Both the position numbers and the translations under genes were made by a program. DNA of 64,000 bases from G963923945 sp965199175. GTDB lineage: Bacteria > Pseudomonadota > Alphaproteobacteria > G963923945. Shown one piece after another: positions 44,114 to 54,092 of this stretch (position 1 is the stretch's first letter; the number at the start of each line of letters is the position of its first letter). The stretch lies in NCBI GenBank assembly GCA_965199175.1, contig OZ240684.1, positions 1,798,001-1,862,000 of the forward strand, read 5' to 3'. The notes under the pieces were generated by a model. It had not been told where the DNA came from. It saw only the letters and a list, made by a program, of their open reading frames with translations, and made no database searches.

Positions 44114-45505
44114 ATGACCAGCAACAAAGATTCCCAGGCTATTCTTGATCGCCTGACTGCTCTTCATCCCAGGCTCATTGATTTATCACTGGATCGTTTG
44201 CGAGTCTTGTTGGCAGCTCTTGGCCATCCTCAGCGACGTTTGCCGCCGGTTATTCATGTTGCCGGCACCAATGGCAAAGGATCAACCATTGCGTTTTTAC
44301 GGGCTATTCTTGAAGTGGCTGGTTACCGGGTTCAGGCATATACATCGCCACATTTACGGGCTTTTAATGAACGTATTCGTTTGGTCGATGGCTTGGTGGA
44401 TTCTCAGATTCTCAACCATGCTTTGGAAATCTGCGAGGAAGCCAATGCCAATGCCCCGATTACGTTTTTTGAGATCACGACAGCGGCGGCTTTTCTTTGC
44501 TTTTCTGAGGATGCTCAGGCAAAAGCCGATATTCTTTTGCTCGAAACCGGTCTTGGGGGTCGGCTGGATGCCACCAATGTTATTGATCAGCCGATTATGA
44601 CTGCTATTACCCCCATTTCCATGGATCATATGCAATTTCTCGGTGATGATCTGGCATCAATCGCGGCTGAAAAAGCCGGTATCCTTAAGCCAGATGTCCC
44701 GGTGATTGTTGCTCCCCAGCCGGAGCAGGCTCTGGCGACCATCATGCAGCGGGCCGGGGCTGTTGGCGCACCGGCCTATCGCTGTCATCATGAGTGGTGT
44801 ATCAATCCGGTTGAGGATCCGGCTCCGACCAGTGCTTTTGTCTATCGTGGTCGTTCATGGAGCCTTGATTTGCCCAGCCCGGCCCTGGTCGGTGCGCATC
44901 AACATGTTAATGCCGGTGTGGCGATTGCCTGTCTGGAGAATCTCCCTGGGTTTGAAATTTCTGCTCCTTCCATTGCACGTGGTTTGACCCGGGTTGAATG
45001 GCCGGGGCGATTACAAAGATTGACCCGTGGTATTTTAACCGAATTACTCCCCCGTGACTGGGAATTATGGGTTGATGGTGGTCATAATCCGGCGGCGGCT
45101 ATCATTCTGGCCCAGGCGGTGAGCACATGGCGTGACCGGCCTCTTTACTTGGTTTATGGCATGCTTCGTTCAAAGGATATGAGCGGTTTTCTCTCGCCTT
45201 TGGCTCCCTTCATTGATCGCGGTAAAGCCATCTCGATTGCCGGAGAACCGTCATCCTTCACGGCCGAACAGGCCGCTATTGCCGGACGTACAGCCGGTAT
45301 TGCTGTCGATGCGGCGGTTGATTTACAGACTGCTTTGAGCCAGCTAGCCCAGGAAAACCGGGATTCTGAACAATCTTCAGGGCCATGCCGGGTTTTGATC
45401 TGTGGATCTTTATATCTGGCTGGCTGGGCTCTTAAAATCAATGATTCTGAAGCTGTTTTGGAAGAGATATGTGCTGACGAGGTTGCGGAGGTCAACCGGC
45501 AATAA
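44114..45505 (+). CDS. folC: Bifunctional folylpolyglutamate/dihydrofolate synthase
   Basis: FolC adds glutamate to dihydropteroate and folates. The 463-residue product has the P-loop GTNGKGSTIAFL, YTSPHLRAFNERI, FFEITTAAAFL and LETGLGGRLDATN, followed by the DGGHNPAAA loop in the C-terminal domain. The frame extends back to 43913, but the ATG at 44114 follows the accD stop by one base. It overlaps the convergent trxA 3' end by 14 bp. Confidence 0.95.
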   Translation: MTSNKDSQAILDRLTALHPRLIDLSLDRLRVLLAALGHPQRRLPPVIHVAGTNGKGSTIAFLRAILEVAGYRVQAYTSPHLRAFNERIRLVDGLVDSQILNHALEICEEANANAPITFFEITTAAAFLCFSEDAQAKADILLLETGLGGRLDATNVIDQPIMTAITPISMDHMQFLGDDLASIAAEKAGILKPDVPVIVAPQPEQALATIMQRAGAVGAPAYRCHHEWCINPVEDPAPTSAFVYRGRSWSLDLPSPALVGAHQHVNAGVAIACLENLPGFEISAPSIARGLTRVEWPGRLQRLTRGILTELLPRDWELWVDGGHNPAAAIILAQAVSTWRDRPLYLVYGMLRSKDMSGFLSPLAPFIDRGKAISIAGEPSSFTAEQAAIAGRTAGIAVDAAVDLQTALSQLAQENRDSEQSSGPCRVLICGSLYLAGWALKINDSEAVLEEICADEVAEVNRQ

Positions 45506-45821
45506 CCGATTCGACCCAATCAAATAATTGACTTTTGGGCACGCTGCCAACTTTGGTAGCGGCAACCTGACCGTCTTTGAACACAATCAAGGTCGGGATT
45601 CCTCTTACTCCGTATTTGGTGGGTGTTTGGGGATTTCCGTCAATGTCGATCTTGGCAACGGTAATCTTGCCATCCAACTGGGCCGCCAATTCATCTAAAA
45701 ACGGCGAAATTTGCTTGCATGGCGCACACCATTCGGCCCAAAAATCGACAAGCACAGGACCCTCAGCGTTCAGAACATCGGCTTCAAAGGAATCATCAGT
45801 GACATGCAGGGGTTGAGACAT
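45492..45821 (-). CDS. trxA: Thioredoxin
   Basis: The 109-residue thioredoxin has the active site FWAEWCAPCK and the cis-Pro loop GIPTLIVF. The start at 45821 is supported by GGAG nine bases upstream; the frame itself is open to 45890. It provides reducing equivalents in the cytosol. Its 3' end overlaps folC, so the two units converge. In related genomes addAB lies directly upstream, whereas here a 1.7-kb gap intervenes. Confidence 0.97.
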   Translation of the reverse strand: MSQPLHVTDDSFEADVLNAEGPVLVDFWAEWCAPCKQISPFLDELAAQLDGKITVAKIDIDGNPQTPTKYGVRGIPTLIVFKDGQVAATKVGSVPKSQLFDWVESVIAG

Positions 45822-46240
45822 TGCTATTTTCTCCGGGAATACTTTTTTATTCTGAATACTGGCTGGTAAAGCCAGCGACGGGACGGCCACCCCTAAAAAC
45901 GGGTTATATCAGTGGTGATCGCTGATCATGATTGACCCGTAAGGGGCATCAATGGCCCTTCGCGACACTTTTCTCATGTTTTTAGTGTTTTTTCAGACTT
46001 TTTTGGTGCTTTGTATCTTCTGGTGCTTTGCATTGGGGGTTTTGGGTGGAATTTTTCGGGTTTTTCCTTTTGGTTCGGCGACTGTTGTTTCACTCTTGCC
46101 CGGCCACGCTGTCAATATCAATTTTCCGGTGTTTTTACAAATGGCCGGTCTGGCCGGATGGCTCAGCAGAACGTGACCGAACCTGGCTCGTAATCCCGAT
46201 ACAATCAGAAAGTTATTGCTCAATGTCAAGATTGCGATGG

Positions 46241-46548
46241 GGGCTGTGTGGTTGGTTCAATCAGGCTGGCATTTTGATCCCCGCATTTTGAGATTCCTTA
46301 TGAACATGTTCCCCTTTTTATGATCGGTTACGGGTCGTCATAACGTCTGCGGAAGGCTTTATCACAACTACACGGCTATGATTAAAGAGGTGCCGGGCTA
46401 TGTGGTTGGTTCAATCAAGGTGGCATTTTGATCCCCGCATTTTGATATTCCTTATGAACATGTTTCCCTTTTTATGATCGGTTACGGGTCGTCATAACGT
46501 CTGCGGAAGGCTTTATCACAACTACACGGCTATGATTAAAGAGGTGCT
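46241..46548. repeat. 154-bp tandem duplication
   Basis: Two head-to-tail copies start at 46241 and 46395, each beginning GGGCT(G/A)TGTGGTTGGTTCAA, and are near-identical over 154 bp. A third copy starts at 46549 but diverges after about 12 bases. No ORF or inverted repeat spans the unit. Confidence 0.9.
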
Positions 46549-46643
46549 GGGCTGTGTGGTATTGTCGGTAAAAAATCACATATATGGACTCATCGATGAA
46601 AGGGGTGCCGAGCGAGGCCGGGCTATGTGGCTCTGGTTTAGAA

Positions 46644-46723
46644 TCCGGTCCCACAGGAGTCCGGTCCCACAGGAGTCCGGTCCCACAGGAGTCCGGTTCC
46701 ACAGGAGTCCGGTTCCGCAGGAG
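46644..46723. repeat. 16-bp minisatellite, five units
   Basis: Five contiguous units of TCCGGTCCCACAGGAG occur; the last two have TTCC in place of TCCC and the last also GCAGG. The unit length is not a multiple of three and no gene spans it, so it is non-coding and a likely variable-number site. Confidence 0.95.
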
Positions 46724-47493
46724 TCATGAAGCACGCCAGAATAAATTCCCCCTGATTTCACGCTTGATCCTGGTGATTCCCTTGCGCCAACGCTGTGCTG
46801 ATATCAATAAGTGCAGATACGAAATAATTTATTTTCACGGACAGCTGTGCTTGCCGGTAAGGGTGCCGGTTCATTTCTGATAACGAAATATGGGGGGTCA
46901 CCGGACCAGAACAGCCGATGACATTCATCAGCAGGATATGTCATATGATCTATGACGATCTATAAAACAAATCTGTAAAACGGCATGCGAAACGATATAT
47001 GAGGAAGCGGGGCCGGCTCTTTTTAATCACTCGTTACCAGAGCGTTTTACGACCAGAAATGCTCTGGTGATTTTGGCAGCCAATTTAATCGCAACCCGGA
47101 ATGATTTGGGTCGGTTTCCCGGTCATCGCGTGGCAATTCCCCTCTTTATATAAGCAAAAATGAAAAAATCAGAGGCATCATCATGAGCGATGAAAGCGAT
47201 TTTGTGTCCGATATGTGCTGACATGATCAATCATTGACCTTAAATAGATATTTTTAATAAATTACAATCGGTTAGATGATAAAGTTGAATAGAATTAAGA
47301 CAATCAGCAGGCAATCGATTGCCTATATTTTTTTCAACCAATACCTATTTAACTCTATGGAAAATATGAAGAAAATTTATATGTGACCTTAAAACAACAG
47401 ATCACGGTTGATATCTGGAAATGATGGTCCTCAATCGCGGTTTTTATCGCGTTTTTGTTGGTTGCCGGTTCTATGCGGTACCCATTACTGGAA

Positions 47494-50400
47494 TCATGAC
47501 GTAAGGGGCAGAGGGAAGGCCTGATCAAGAATCTCTTGCGCAACGACTATGTATTGCGGACCATCAGTCCATAACAAAATACAGTGAATCATCCGATCCG
47601 GATAAATATGTTGACACAGGCGATGATAGAGAGCCATTTGCGCTAAATCGGCTGGCGGGATGTCCCGGGGTATTTGTTTTGGAACCGTACCGGTTTTGTA
47701 ATCAAGGATTGTAACAGTTGTTTCTGTTACTTTTAACCGGTCAATCCGCCCCCGGATCATGGTGCCGTCAATGACGCCGCTGACCGGGACTTCAGTCAGG
47801 CAGTCTGAGGTAAAAAGCGGCGCAATATCCGGGTCTTCAAGTAAGCTGAGAACAGTTTCCTGCACTTCCTGAGTCATGGCTGAGGGTAACAAAGAGGTAA
47901 AATTATCTGTTACCAGCTGTGCGCGTTGTGCACGTATGGGCACCGGTGTTCCGGGCAAAATTTCAAGCAAGCGATGGATCAGGAGTCCGCGCTGCCGGGA
48001 CATGATTGCCGGATTGTTTTTTGATGATTCTGCTGTTTTGATACGGCTGATGGCCGGTTCGGGATCGCCGGACCCTGCAAAGGGGGTCACAGCAGAGGGG
48101 GTCACAGCTGCCGGTATTGGCGATTGACCGGGGGCTTTTCGATAAAGCCAATCAGGTAATTTCAGCTCTGGTTGCCGGGTTGGCGGCAAAGGTGGTGCTG
48201 TCACAGATGGTCCGGTTTCGTAACGATAGCCGGTCTTTCCATCACCCCGGTCAATAGAGATGCCCTTCTTTTTTAAGATCCGCTCAATCAGCATGTGCCA
48301 GCTTTCCTGAGTCTGATGGTTGGCGCGTTGATCTTTCCAACCGCAGACATAAAGCCGGTCCCGGGCCCGGGTCATGGCGACATAAAGCAGGCGATGATAT
48401 TCATGCAGCGCAGCTTCCTGATGACTCATCGCGCATTGTGTCGAGACCCGGTCCTGGTCATTTTTGTTCCCCGGCCAGAGCAAAACCGGATGATGGCTCT
48501 GGGTATTGGTTGCCGCAGAGTCTGTCGGTGGCCAGTCCCAGAGAAAGTCATTACGTTGAGAAACTGTGCGGGCCGCATCTGCCAGAAAAACCACCGGTGC
48601 TTCTAAACCCTTGGCGCTATGCACGGTCATGATCCGTACTTCGTTGCGCGGCGAATCGGCGGCCCGGGAAATGGTTCCGGCGGTATGTTCAAACCAATGC
48701 AAATAGCTTTGCAAAGAGGGTGTGTAATTTGTTTCGTAAGCCAAACAAAGAGTCAGAAATTCATCTATGGGTTCTTCGGCTTCTTCTCCCTGTCGGGCCA
48801 ACAGAGCACGACGCCCGTTTTCAGTTGCCAGACGGGCAGTGAAAAAATCATATGGTGCGGTCTGATCGGCTTCCTGCAACCAAACAGATAAGCGTTCGTA
48901 GCAGGTTTTCCAGATTGGTTTTTGCGCAGCATGTCTTTTTAAGGTTTCCCAAAGGGATTCATCATGATCCAGACGATCCAGGCATAGCTGCATCAGATCA
49001 TCTTCTTCCAGAAGATGATCCGGATTGCATAAGGGTCCTTTGAGGACCACAGCCAGATTAAGGTCATCTTCCGGGTAAAGGGCAAACCGGGCGGCAGCAC
49101 ATAAATCCATAACCGCCAGATGTTCGGCCAGAACCAGCCGGTCATTTCCGGCCACCGGGATCCCGCGCCGCTTGAGAGCATGGGCCAGATTATCGGCAAT
49201 GCCTCCAGATCGTTTCTGAATCAAAATGAGAATATCGCCGGCCTGGATTGGTTTTCCGGTTGTTGCCAGAGTCTCACCCTGATTGATCAGGGTTTGAATA
49301 TGATCAGCAATATCCCCGACCAGGCATTTTGCTGGCGTGAGGGCGGGCTGGTCACTGGGTGGCACCCAGGGATTGGGTGGGGGTTCATTGATCGTATCGG
49401 CCAGATCCCACCATTCCACCAGACCGTTTGCGTTGGTGCGATGGGGGCGATGGGTCACCCATTGTTTTGTCACGCCGTAAGGTTTGGCTTTATCTGCAAA
49501 GACCCAATCGACCACGCTCAGCACTGCCGGGGCGGAGCGGAAATTGATGCCCAGCGGGATGTTCGACCATTGGTTGCCGCAGGCCTTTGACTTTTTTGCC
49601 AATTCATCGCGCATATTCAGGCTATATTCCGGGTCGGCACCCTGAAAGCCGAAAATCGATTGTTTTTCGTCACCGACCGTAAAAAGGCTCCGTTGATCAG
49701 GATTTCTCCCGGTTCCGGAGAAAAATTCTTCACTCAAAGAACGGATTACCGCCCATTGTGCCGGTGACGTGTCCTGAGACTCATCAACGAGAATATGGTC
49801 AATGCCGCCGTCAATTTTATACATAACCCAGGAAGCACCATGATTTTGACTGAGCAGGGCCTGAGTCCGGGTAATCAGATCATCAAAATCAACACTGGCC
49901 CGGCGATTTTTTTCGCTGATATAGTTTTCCAGAACCCGGGTAGCAAAAAGGGCTAAAGCAGCACTTGATTCGGCGACCCGGAGGGCCTTTAAATATTCAT
50001 TGATAGCGAAGATGCGGCTTTGCTCAGTTTTGAGGATCGTGTCGATTGCAGAATGTTTTTCTTTGACCTCTTTGGTTGCCAGTTTTTTGTGTGCTGTTCC
50101 CTCCTGGGTAAGAAATGCGCTGAGATAGTTGTTCCATCCGGCCCCGGCTCTTTGGGGGATGGTCTGGCTGAGCCATTTCTCAATCAGGATGGCTCTTTTC
50201 TGGTCGGTTGTCTTTGTGCTGGTTTTCAGGGCAGCAACCGCCGATACCAGCCCCGGTTGATCAAAAGCGGTTTGATCGCAGGCTGCTCTGAGTATGGTGG
50301 TTTCATTGTCGTTTGGCTTGATGCCTAAGATGCGTCTTGTGGCATCATCGCGTTCTTTTGCCGGGAGAATGGTAAAATATCGGTGGGTACAGGCTTTCTC

Positions 50401-51003
50401 AACCATGTCTCCCAGCCGGTTTTCGCCAAGGCGGCGGGCCAGAATGTTACAGGCATGGGTTAAGTCCGGATCGGTCCCTTTTGCGGCTTTTTCAAGAATT
50501 TGAGCAATGGATTGACGATATATCGTTGCGGCGGCTCGCTCATCAAGAACGTCAAAATGCGGTGGCAACCCGGCTTCCAGAGGAAAATGTTTGAGGATGG
50601 ATTCGCAGAAGGCATGAAAGGTCTGGATTTTCAAACGACCCGGTGTTTCTAAAGCGGTTGCGAATAATCGCCGTGCTCCGGCCAGAGCAACCGGCCCTGA
50701 TTTTTGAATTCCAAGATCCGATAACACTATACTCAGGGCGTTATCATCGAGTAAGGACCATTCCCCCAGCCGGTCAAGCAATCGGTTGGCCATTTCAGCT
50801 GCTGCCGCCCGGGTAAAGGTGAGGCATACAATACGTTGGGGTGGGGTTCCGGCCAATAAAAGCCGGATCACACGATCAACCAGGATAAAGGTTTTTCCTG
50901 CCCCGGCATTGGCGGTTACCCAGGCTGATGCCGACGGGTCGGCGGCCCGGCGTTGAGCGTCAACCCGTTGGTTGGGTGTGGCTTGAGTAGCGGAGTTCCT
51001 CAT
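47494..51003 (-). CDS. addA: AddA helicase-nuclease subunit
   Basis: AddAB resects double-strand breaks for RecA loading, the alphaproteobacterial counterpart of RecBCD. The 1169-residue product has Walker A ANAGAGKT near residue 35, the UvrD-type VCLTFTRAAAAEMANR, the DEXX box HILVDESQDTSPAQW, GINFRSAPAV, the late MTVHSAKGLEAPVVFLAD motif, and a C-terminal nuclease with TILDYKTGTVPKQIP. The start at 51003 makes an ATGA overlap with the addB stop. Confidence 0.96.
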   Translation of the reverse strand: MRNSATQATPNQRVDAQRRAADPSASAWVTANAGAGKTFILVDRVIRLLLAGTPPQRIVCLTFTRAAAAEMANRLLDRLGEWSLLDDNALSIVLSDLGIQKSGPVALAGARRLFATALETPGRLKIQTFHAFCESILKHFPLEAGLPPHFDVLDERAAATIYRQSIAQILEKAAKGTDPDLTHACNILARRLGENRLGDMVEKACTHRYFTILPAKERDDATRRILGIKPNDNETTILRAACDQTAFDQPGLVSAVAALKTSTKTTDQKRAILIEKWLSQTIPQRAGAGWNNYLSAFLTQEGTAHKKLATKEVKEKHSAIDTILKTEQSRIFAINEYLKALRVAESSAALALFATRVLENYISEKNRRASVDFDDLITRTQALLSQNHGASWVMYKIDGGIDHILVDESQDTSPAQWAVIRSLSEEFFSGTGRNPDQRSLFTVGDEKQSIFGFQGADPEYSLNMRDELAKKSKACGNQWSNIPLGINFRSAPAVLSVVDWVFADKAKPYGVTKQWVTHRPHRTNANGLVEWWDLADTINEPPPNPWVPPSDQPALTPAKCLVGDIADHIQTLINQGETLATTGKPIQAGDILILIQKRSGGIADNLAHALKRRGIPVAGNDRLVLAEHLAVMDLCAAARFALYPEDDLNLAVVLKGPLCNPDHLLEEDDLMQLCLDRLDHDESLWETLKRHAAQKPIWKTCYERLSVWLQEADQTAPYDFFTARLATENGRRALLARQGEEAEEPIDEFLTLCLAYETNYTPSLQSYLHWFEHTAGTISRAADSPRNEVRIMTVHSAKGLEAPVVFLADAARTVSQRNDFLWDWPPTDSAATNTQSHHPVLLWPGNKNDQDRVSTQCAMSHQEAALHEYHRLLYVAMTRARDRLYVCGWKDQRANHQTQESWHMLIERILKKKGISIDRGDGKTGYRYETGPSVTAPPLPPTRQPELKLPDWLYRKAPGQSPIPAAVTPSAVTPFAGSGDPEPAISRIKTAESSKNNPAIMSRQRGLLIHRLLEILPGTPVPIRAQRAQLVTDNFTSLLPSAMTQEVQETVLSLLEDPDIAPLFTSDCLTEVPVSGVIDGTMIRGRIDRLKVTETTVTILDYKTGTVPKQIPRDIPPADLAQMALYHRLCQHIYPDRMIHCILLWTDGPQYIVVAQEILDQAFPLPLTS

Positions 51004-54000
51004 GACCATTCTGTCCGGCGGATCAGGTGATCATAGGCTCTGTATGGGGTTGATCGGATCTCGCCCCATGATCTGGTTGCGGTTTCAAAGCGCTGAATGG
51101 CCGGATATCCCTGATCCGGGTTGGCATAATGCCGTAATAATGTATTCAGCCCATCCAGGGTTTTGGTTGCCAGAGAATTTTTGCCATCCATCTTCTGCGG
51201 TGATTCTTTTCCTGCCGCCGGTTTTCCGCCATTGAGACGCAGATAGGCCAGCGCGGCTACATGCGAATCAGGACCGATTCCCTGAAAACCGTTTTTAAGG
51301 GCAATCGCAGCTTCTAAAAGGAGCTGTGGTTCTTCTCCCTGCGTGACTTTTGGCCAGGAGGGTGTTCGCCCGGTTTTATAATCAATGATGGCCAGCCCTC
51401 CGTCAGGGAGGCGGTCAATGCGGTCGGCCTTGGCGGTGAGGATTTTTTTATTTTCCAGGGGAATTTCCCCTGAAATTTCCAATGCCAGAGGAGTTATTCC
51501 GGCATCGCGTCTTTGGCTTTCCCAATCGGTAAACCAGTCCGCAATGGCCTGGAAACGTGGCCACCATATGGCTTTCCAGCCCGGTAAGGCCAGAAGGGGG
51601 GCAAGAACCTCTTGCCCGATTGCGCATAATTTGGCGGTGGCGTCATCAGGCAGCGCATCACGATAGCGGTTCATGAAGATTTCAAGGGTTTTGTGAATGG
51701 CCTGACCGCGCGCCGCAGCATCCGGATCCGCGTCCAGAGAATCCAAAGCTTCCAGGCGTAAAATCCGTTGTGCATAAAAGAGATAGGGATTCTTAACCAG
51801 GGTTCTGACCTGGGTGGCTGAGATACGGTCTGGCCGTCGATTGAGAGGCGGTTTAGGGTTGGGCAACTGGCACGTAACCTCTTGTCCTGGCTGGTCAAGC
51901 TGGTGGCCCCAGCGGCGGTATGGGGGTGTGGAATTGCTCCGGGAATTGTCGGTTGATGGTTCGGGGGCAAACAGAGACAAACGTCGCCACCAGCGCGATG
52001 GTTCGCTGGGGGCTCCGCCTGCATGAGTCGAACGGGTGAGTATGACCTCTGGTGCGGCGGCTAATTGTGCAAAATCATGGGCAGCCAGACCGATACGTCG
52101 CTCCGGTGATGGCAAACCGATTTCCTGTCTCATATGCCGTCCCATCCAGGGATCGGCTGTGCTATGGCGTGGCCAGGACCCTTCATTGAGGCCACTGATA
52201 ATCATACGATCACAGTACTGGAGCCGGGCTTCCAGAGGTCCCCAGATAAATAAGTGCGGATGGCTGCCATAGGCTGGGCGTACCGCGACCTCAGCCATCA
52301 TATCGCCTAAGAGGGTGGCATAATGACTGAGGGTAAGATCAGGCATGTCATGCCCTTCAAAGGCTGCTTCCACCCGGTCCATAAGGGTGATGGCGGCCTG
52401 GCCATCGGCTCCTTTCCAAAGCCGTGTTTCCCCGGTTTGGGTATCCGAGGATGCTAACGCATAGGCAGCTGCTTTGTGGCGGGCAATCAGCTCGATGGCC
52501 GGTCCATCGGTTGGGGGTTGATTTTCAGACCAGGTCCCAAGGGGGGTCAAGGCACTGAGGATTGTTTCCAGCCACTCAGCCACCTGGGTGATATCACCGA
52601 GTTTTTTGGCGCATTTGGGATCATTACGGGCTTGTTCCAATGCCTGACGCAGGCCATCTGGACCGGGTTCCGGACGGGGACCACGCAGGGCGGTTCCGAT
52701 AAAACGCCGGGCCAGAGCACGAAAAGCAACCATTTGCTGACCGCCTGCTGCCAGAGGATGTTGGCAGAGAGAGGCAAAGGGTATCGGAGCGAAATCGGTG
52801 GCAACGGTTTCGATGATCAACCGCCAAAAGGCTCCGGCTCTGGTTGAAGCCAGAGGCGAGCCTGCCGAATCATCAACCATGATATCCCATCGCCGCAATT
52901 CGGCTGCGACCCGGCGGGCCAGACCGCGATCAGAAGTCACAAGAGCCGCTTTTTTTCCCGGTGTCTCCAGAACTTCCCGTAAGGCCAGAGCAATCGTGAT
53001 GGCCTCCTCGTGAGGTCCACGGCATGGGATCATTGTTAAATGATTCCAGGCATCATCCTCTGGCGGCGGCTCTGTTGTCCAGGCAGCGGTTGTTTCAACC
53101 GGTCGTAATGCCAGCCGCAACAGCGTTGTCCGGGCTGTGGCTGATTGTTCCTGAACCCGATAGTCTGCGGACCGGGAGCCGGTTGGCCAATCGGTAATCA
53201 TATCCCGTGTCATGTCGAGTGCCTCAAGAAGTTGTTTGAGGCTATATTGCGGATGGGAGGGATCAAGGGCTTCCCAACTTTCCTGATCAAGGTCCCGGTC
53301 AAGGCCGGGAAGCACGACAATCCCGTTGGTCAGGCTGGCGATGCTGGCAATCAGATGGGTGGTAGCCGGCATGGTCCCGGTGGAACCGGCGATGATGACC
53401 GGATGGTTCGGGGGGGTGGTTGTCCAGGAATCGGCCAAGGCCCGGATGGTGCGGTCACGGCGATCCATCGGATCCATAGCCCGTTCTGTGGTTAATATCT
53501 GTGGCCAGCGTGTTTTTAATATATTCAGAAAATCGAGGATCAATCCCCAATGTTCGGTGTAATCGGCGGCTTCCAGGGTTTCCAATTTCTCCAGACCACA
53601 ATTTTCAAGCTGCATTTCATCAAGAAAATCAGCCAGACCAGCAGCCAGCCGGAGAGCCAGACTAATTGCCGGCACCGGTTGACCTCGATTCTCATGCCAA
53701 CGGCGGATCTCCCGGCAGAGCAAAACCCGGCGCCGGAGAGGGTCAATCGCCGGTAACAGGCCGTCAATCAGCCGGGGGTGGACCAACCCCGGATCCTCAG
53801 GGGTAAGAGAATCCAGCTCATCAGGGGCATCAGCAATCGCGATGATGCGTGGCAGGAAACAAGGCTGTTGATCTTTTCGCTGGATCAACGCTGTTTCAAG
53901 AGCTGAGGTGGCTCTGCGGTTGGGGAGTAAAACTGTCAGGCCAGCCAGGCTTTCGGGGGTGGGATTTTCTTCTTCGTTATGGATGTGTAATAAACCGGCG

Positions 54001-54092
54001 GCTATATCATCGATAAAAGGACGATGAGCCGGGATGGTAAAAACACGTCCGGTGGGCTTTTTCGGGGTTTTGTCGTTCGGTAAATCAGACAT
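51000..54092 (-). CDS. addB: AddB helicase-nuclease subunit
   Basis: The 1030-residue partner of AddA begins with a low-complexity leader, then GLTVLLPNRRATSALE in the position of a degenerate helicase motif. It has IISGLNEGSWPRHSTADPWMGR in the middle and the nuclease ISATQVRTLVKNPYLFYAQRIL ... LAIIDYKTGRTPSW at the end. It recognises recombination hotspots in other systems, although the helicase motor is usually inactive. It is coupled to addA, and its start abuts the murU stop. Confidence 0.94.
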   Translation of the reverse strand: MSDLPNDKTPKKPTGRVFTIPAHRPFIDDIAAGLLHIHNEEENPTPESLAGLTVLLPNRRATSALETALIQRKDQQPCFLPRIIAIADAPDELDSLTPEDPGLVHPRLIDGLLPAIDPLRRRVLLCREIRRWHENRGQPVPAISLALRLAAGLADFLDEMQLENCGLEKLETLEAADYTEHWGLILDFLNILKTRWPQILTTERAMDPMDRRDRTIRALADSWTTTPPNHPVIIAGSTGTMPATTHLIASIASLTNGIVVLPGLDRDLDQESWEALDPSHPQYSLKQLLEALDMTRDMITDWPTGSRSADYRVQEQSATARTTLLRLALRPVETTAAWTTEPPPEDDAWNHLTMIPCRGPHEEAITIALALREVLETPGKKAALVTSDRGLARRVAAELRRWDIMVDDSAGSPLASTRAGAFWRLIIETVATDFAPIPFASLCQHPLAAGGQQMVAFRALARRFIGTALRGPRPEPGPDGLRQALEQARNDPKCAKKLGDITQVAEWLETILSALTPLGTWSENQPPTDGPAIELIARHKAAAYALASSDTQTGETRLWKGADGQAAITLMDRVEAAFEGHDMPDLTLSHYATLLGDMMAEVAVRPAYGSHPHLFIWGPLEARLQYCDRMIISGLNEGSWPRHSTADPWMGRHMRQEIGLPSPERRIGLAAHDFAQLAAAPEVILTRSTHAGGAPSEPSRWWRRLSLFAPEPSTDNSRSNSTPPYRRWGHQLDQPGQEVTCQLPNPKPPLNRRPDRISATQVRTLVKNPYLFYAQRILRLEALDSLDADPDAAARGQAIHKTLEIFMNRYRDALPDDATAKLCAIGQEVLAPLLALPGWKAIWWPRFQAIADWFTDWESQRRDAGITPLALEISGEIPLENKKILTAKADRIDRLPDGGLAIIDYKTGRTPSWPKVTQGEEPQLLLEAAIALKNGFQGIGPDSHVAALAYLRLNGGKPAAGKESPQKMDGKNSLATKTLDGLNTLLRHYANPDQGYPAIQRFETATRSWGEIRSTPYRAYDHLIRRTEWS

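Larger units (their letters stand above)
45822..47493. other. 1.67-kb gene desert between addA and trxA
   Basis: No convincing gene is seen. It holds a 154-bp tandem duplication, a 16-bp minisatellite, a hairpin (CCAGAGC 47037-47043 with GCTCTGG 47061-47067), and AT-rich DNA from about 47160. A 74-codon hydrophobic ORF (45952-46176, +) with an AAGGGG upstream is the only plausible small gene, and it has no family resemblance. The trxA promoter is expected at the left end. Confidence 0.6.

Noticed and set aside
45952..46176. 74-codon hydrophobic ORF in the gene desert
   Set aside because: Phe/Leu-rich from T-rich DNA; only a weak ribosome-binding site; no recognised family. Kept as a remark under the stretch, not as a gene.
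46241..46723. Possible CRISPR array
   Set aside because: The repeats are contiguous tandem copies without unique spacers, and no cas genes are present.
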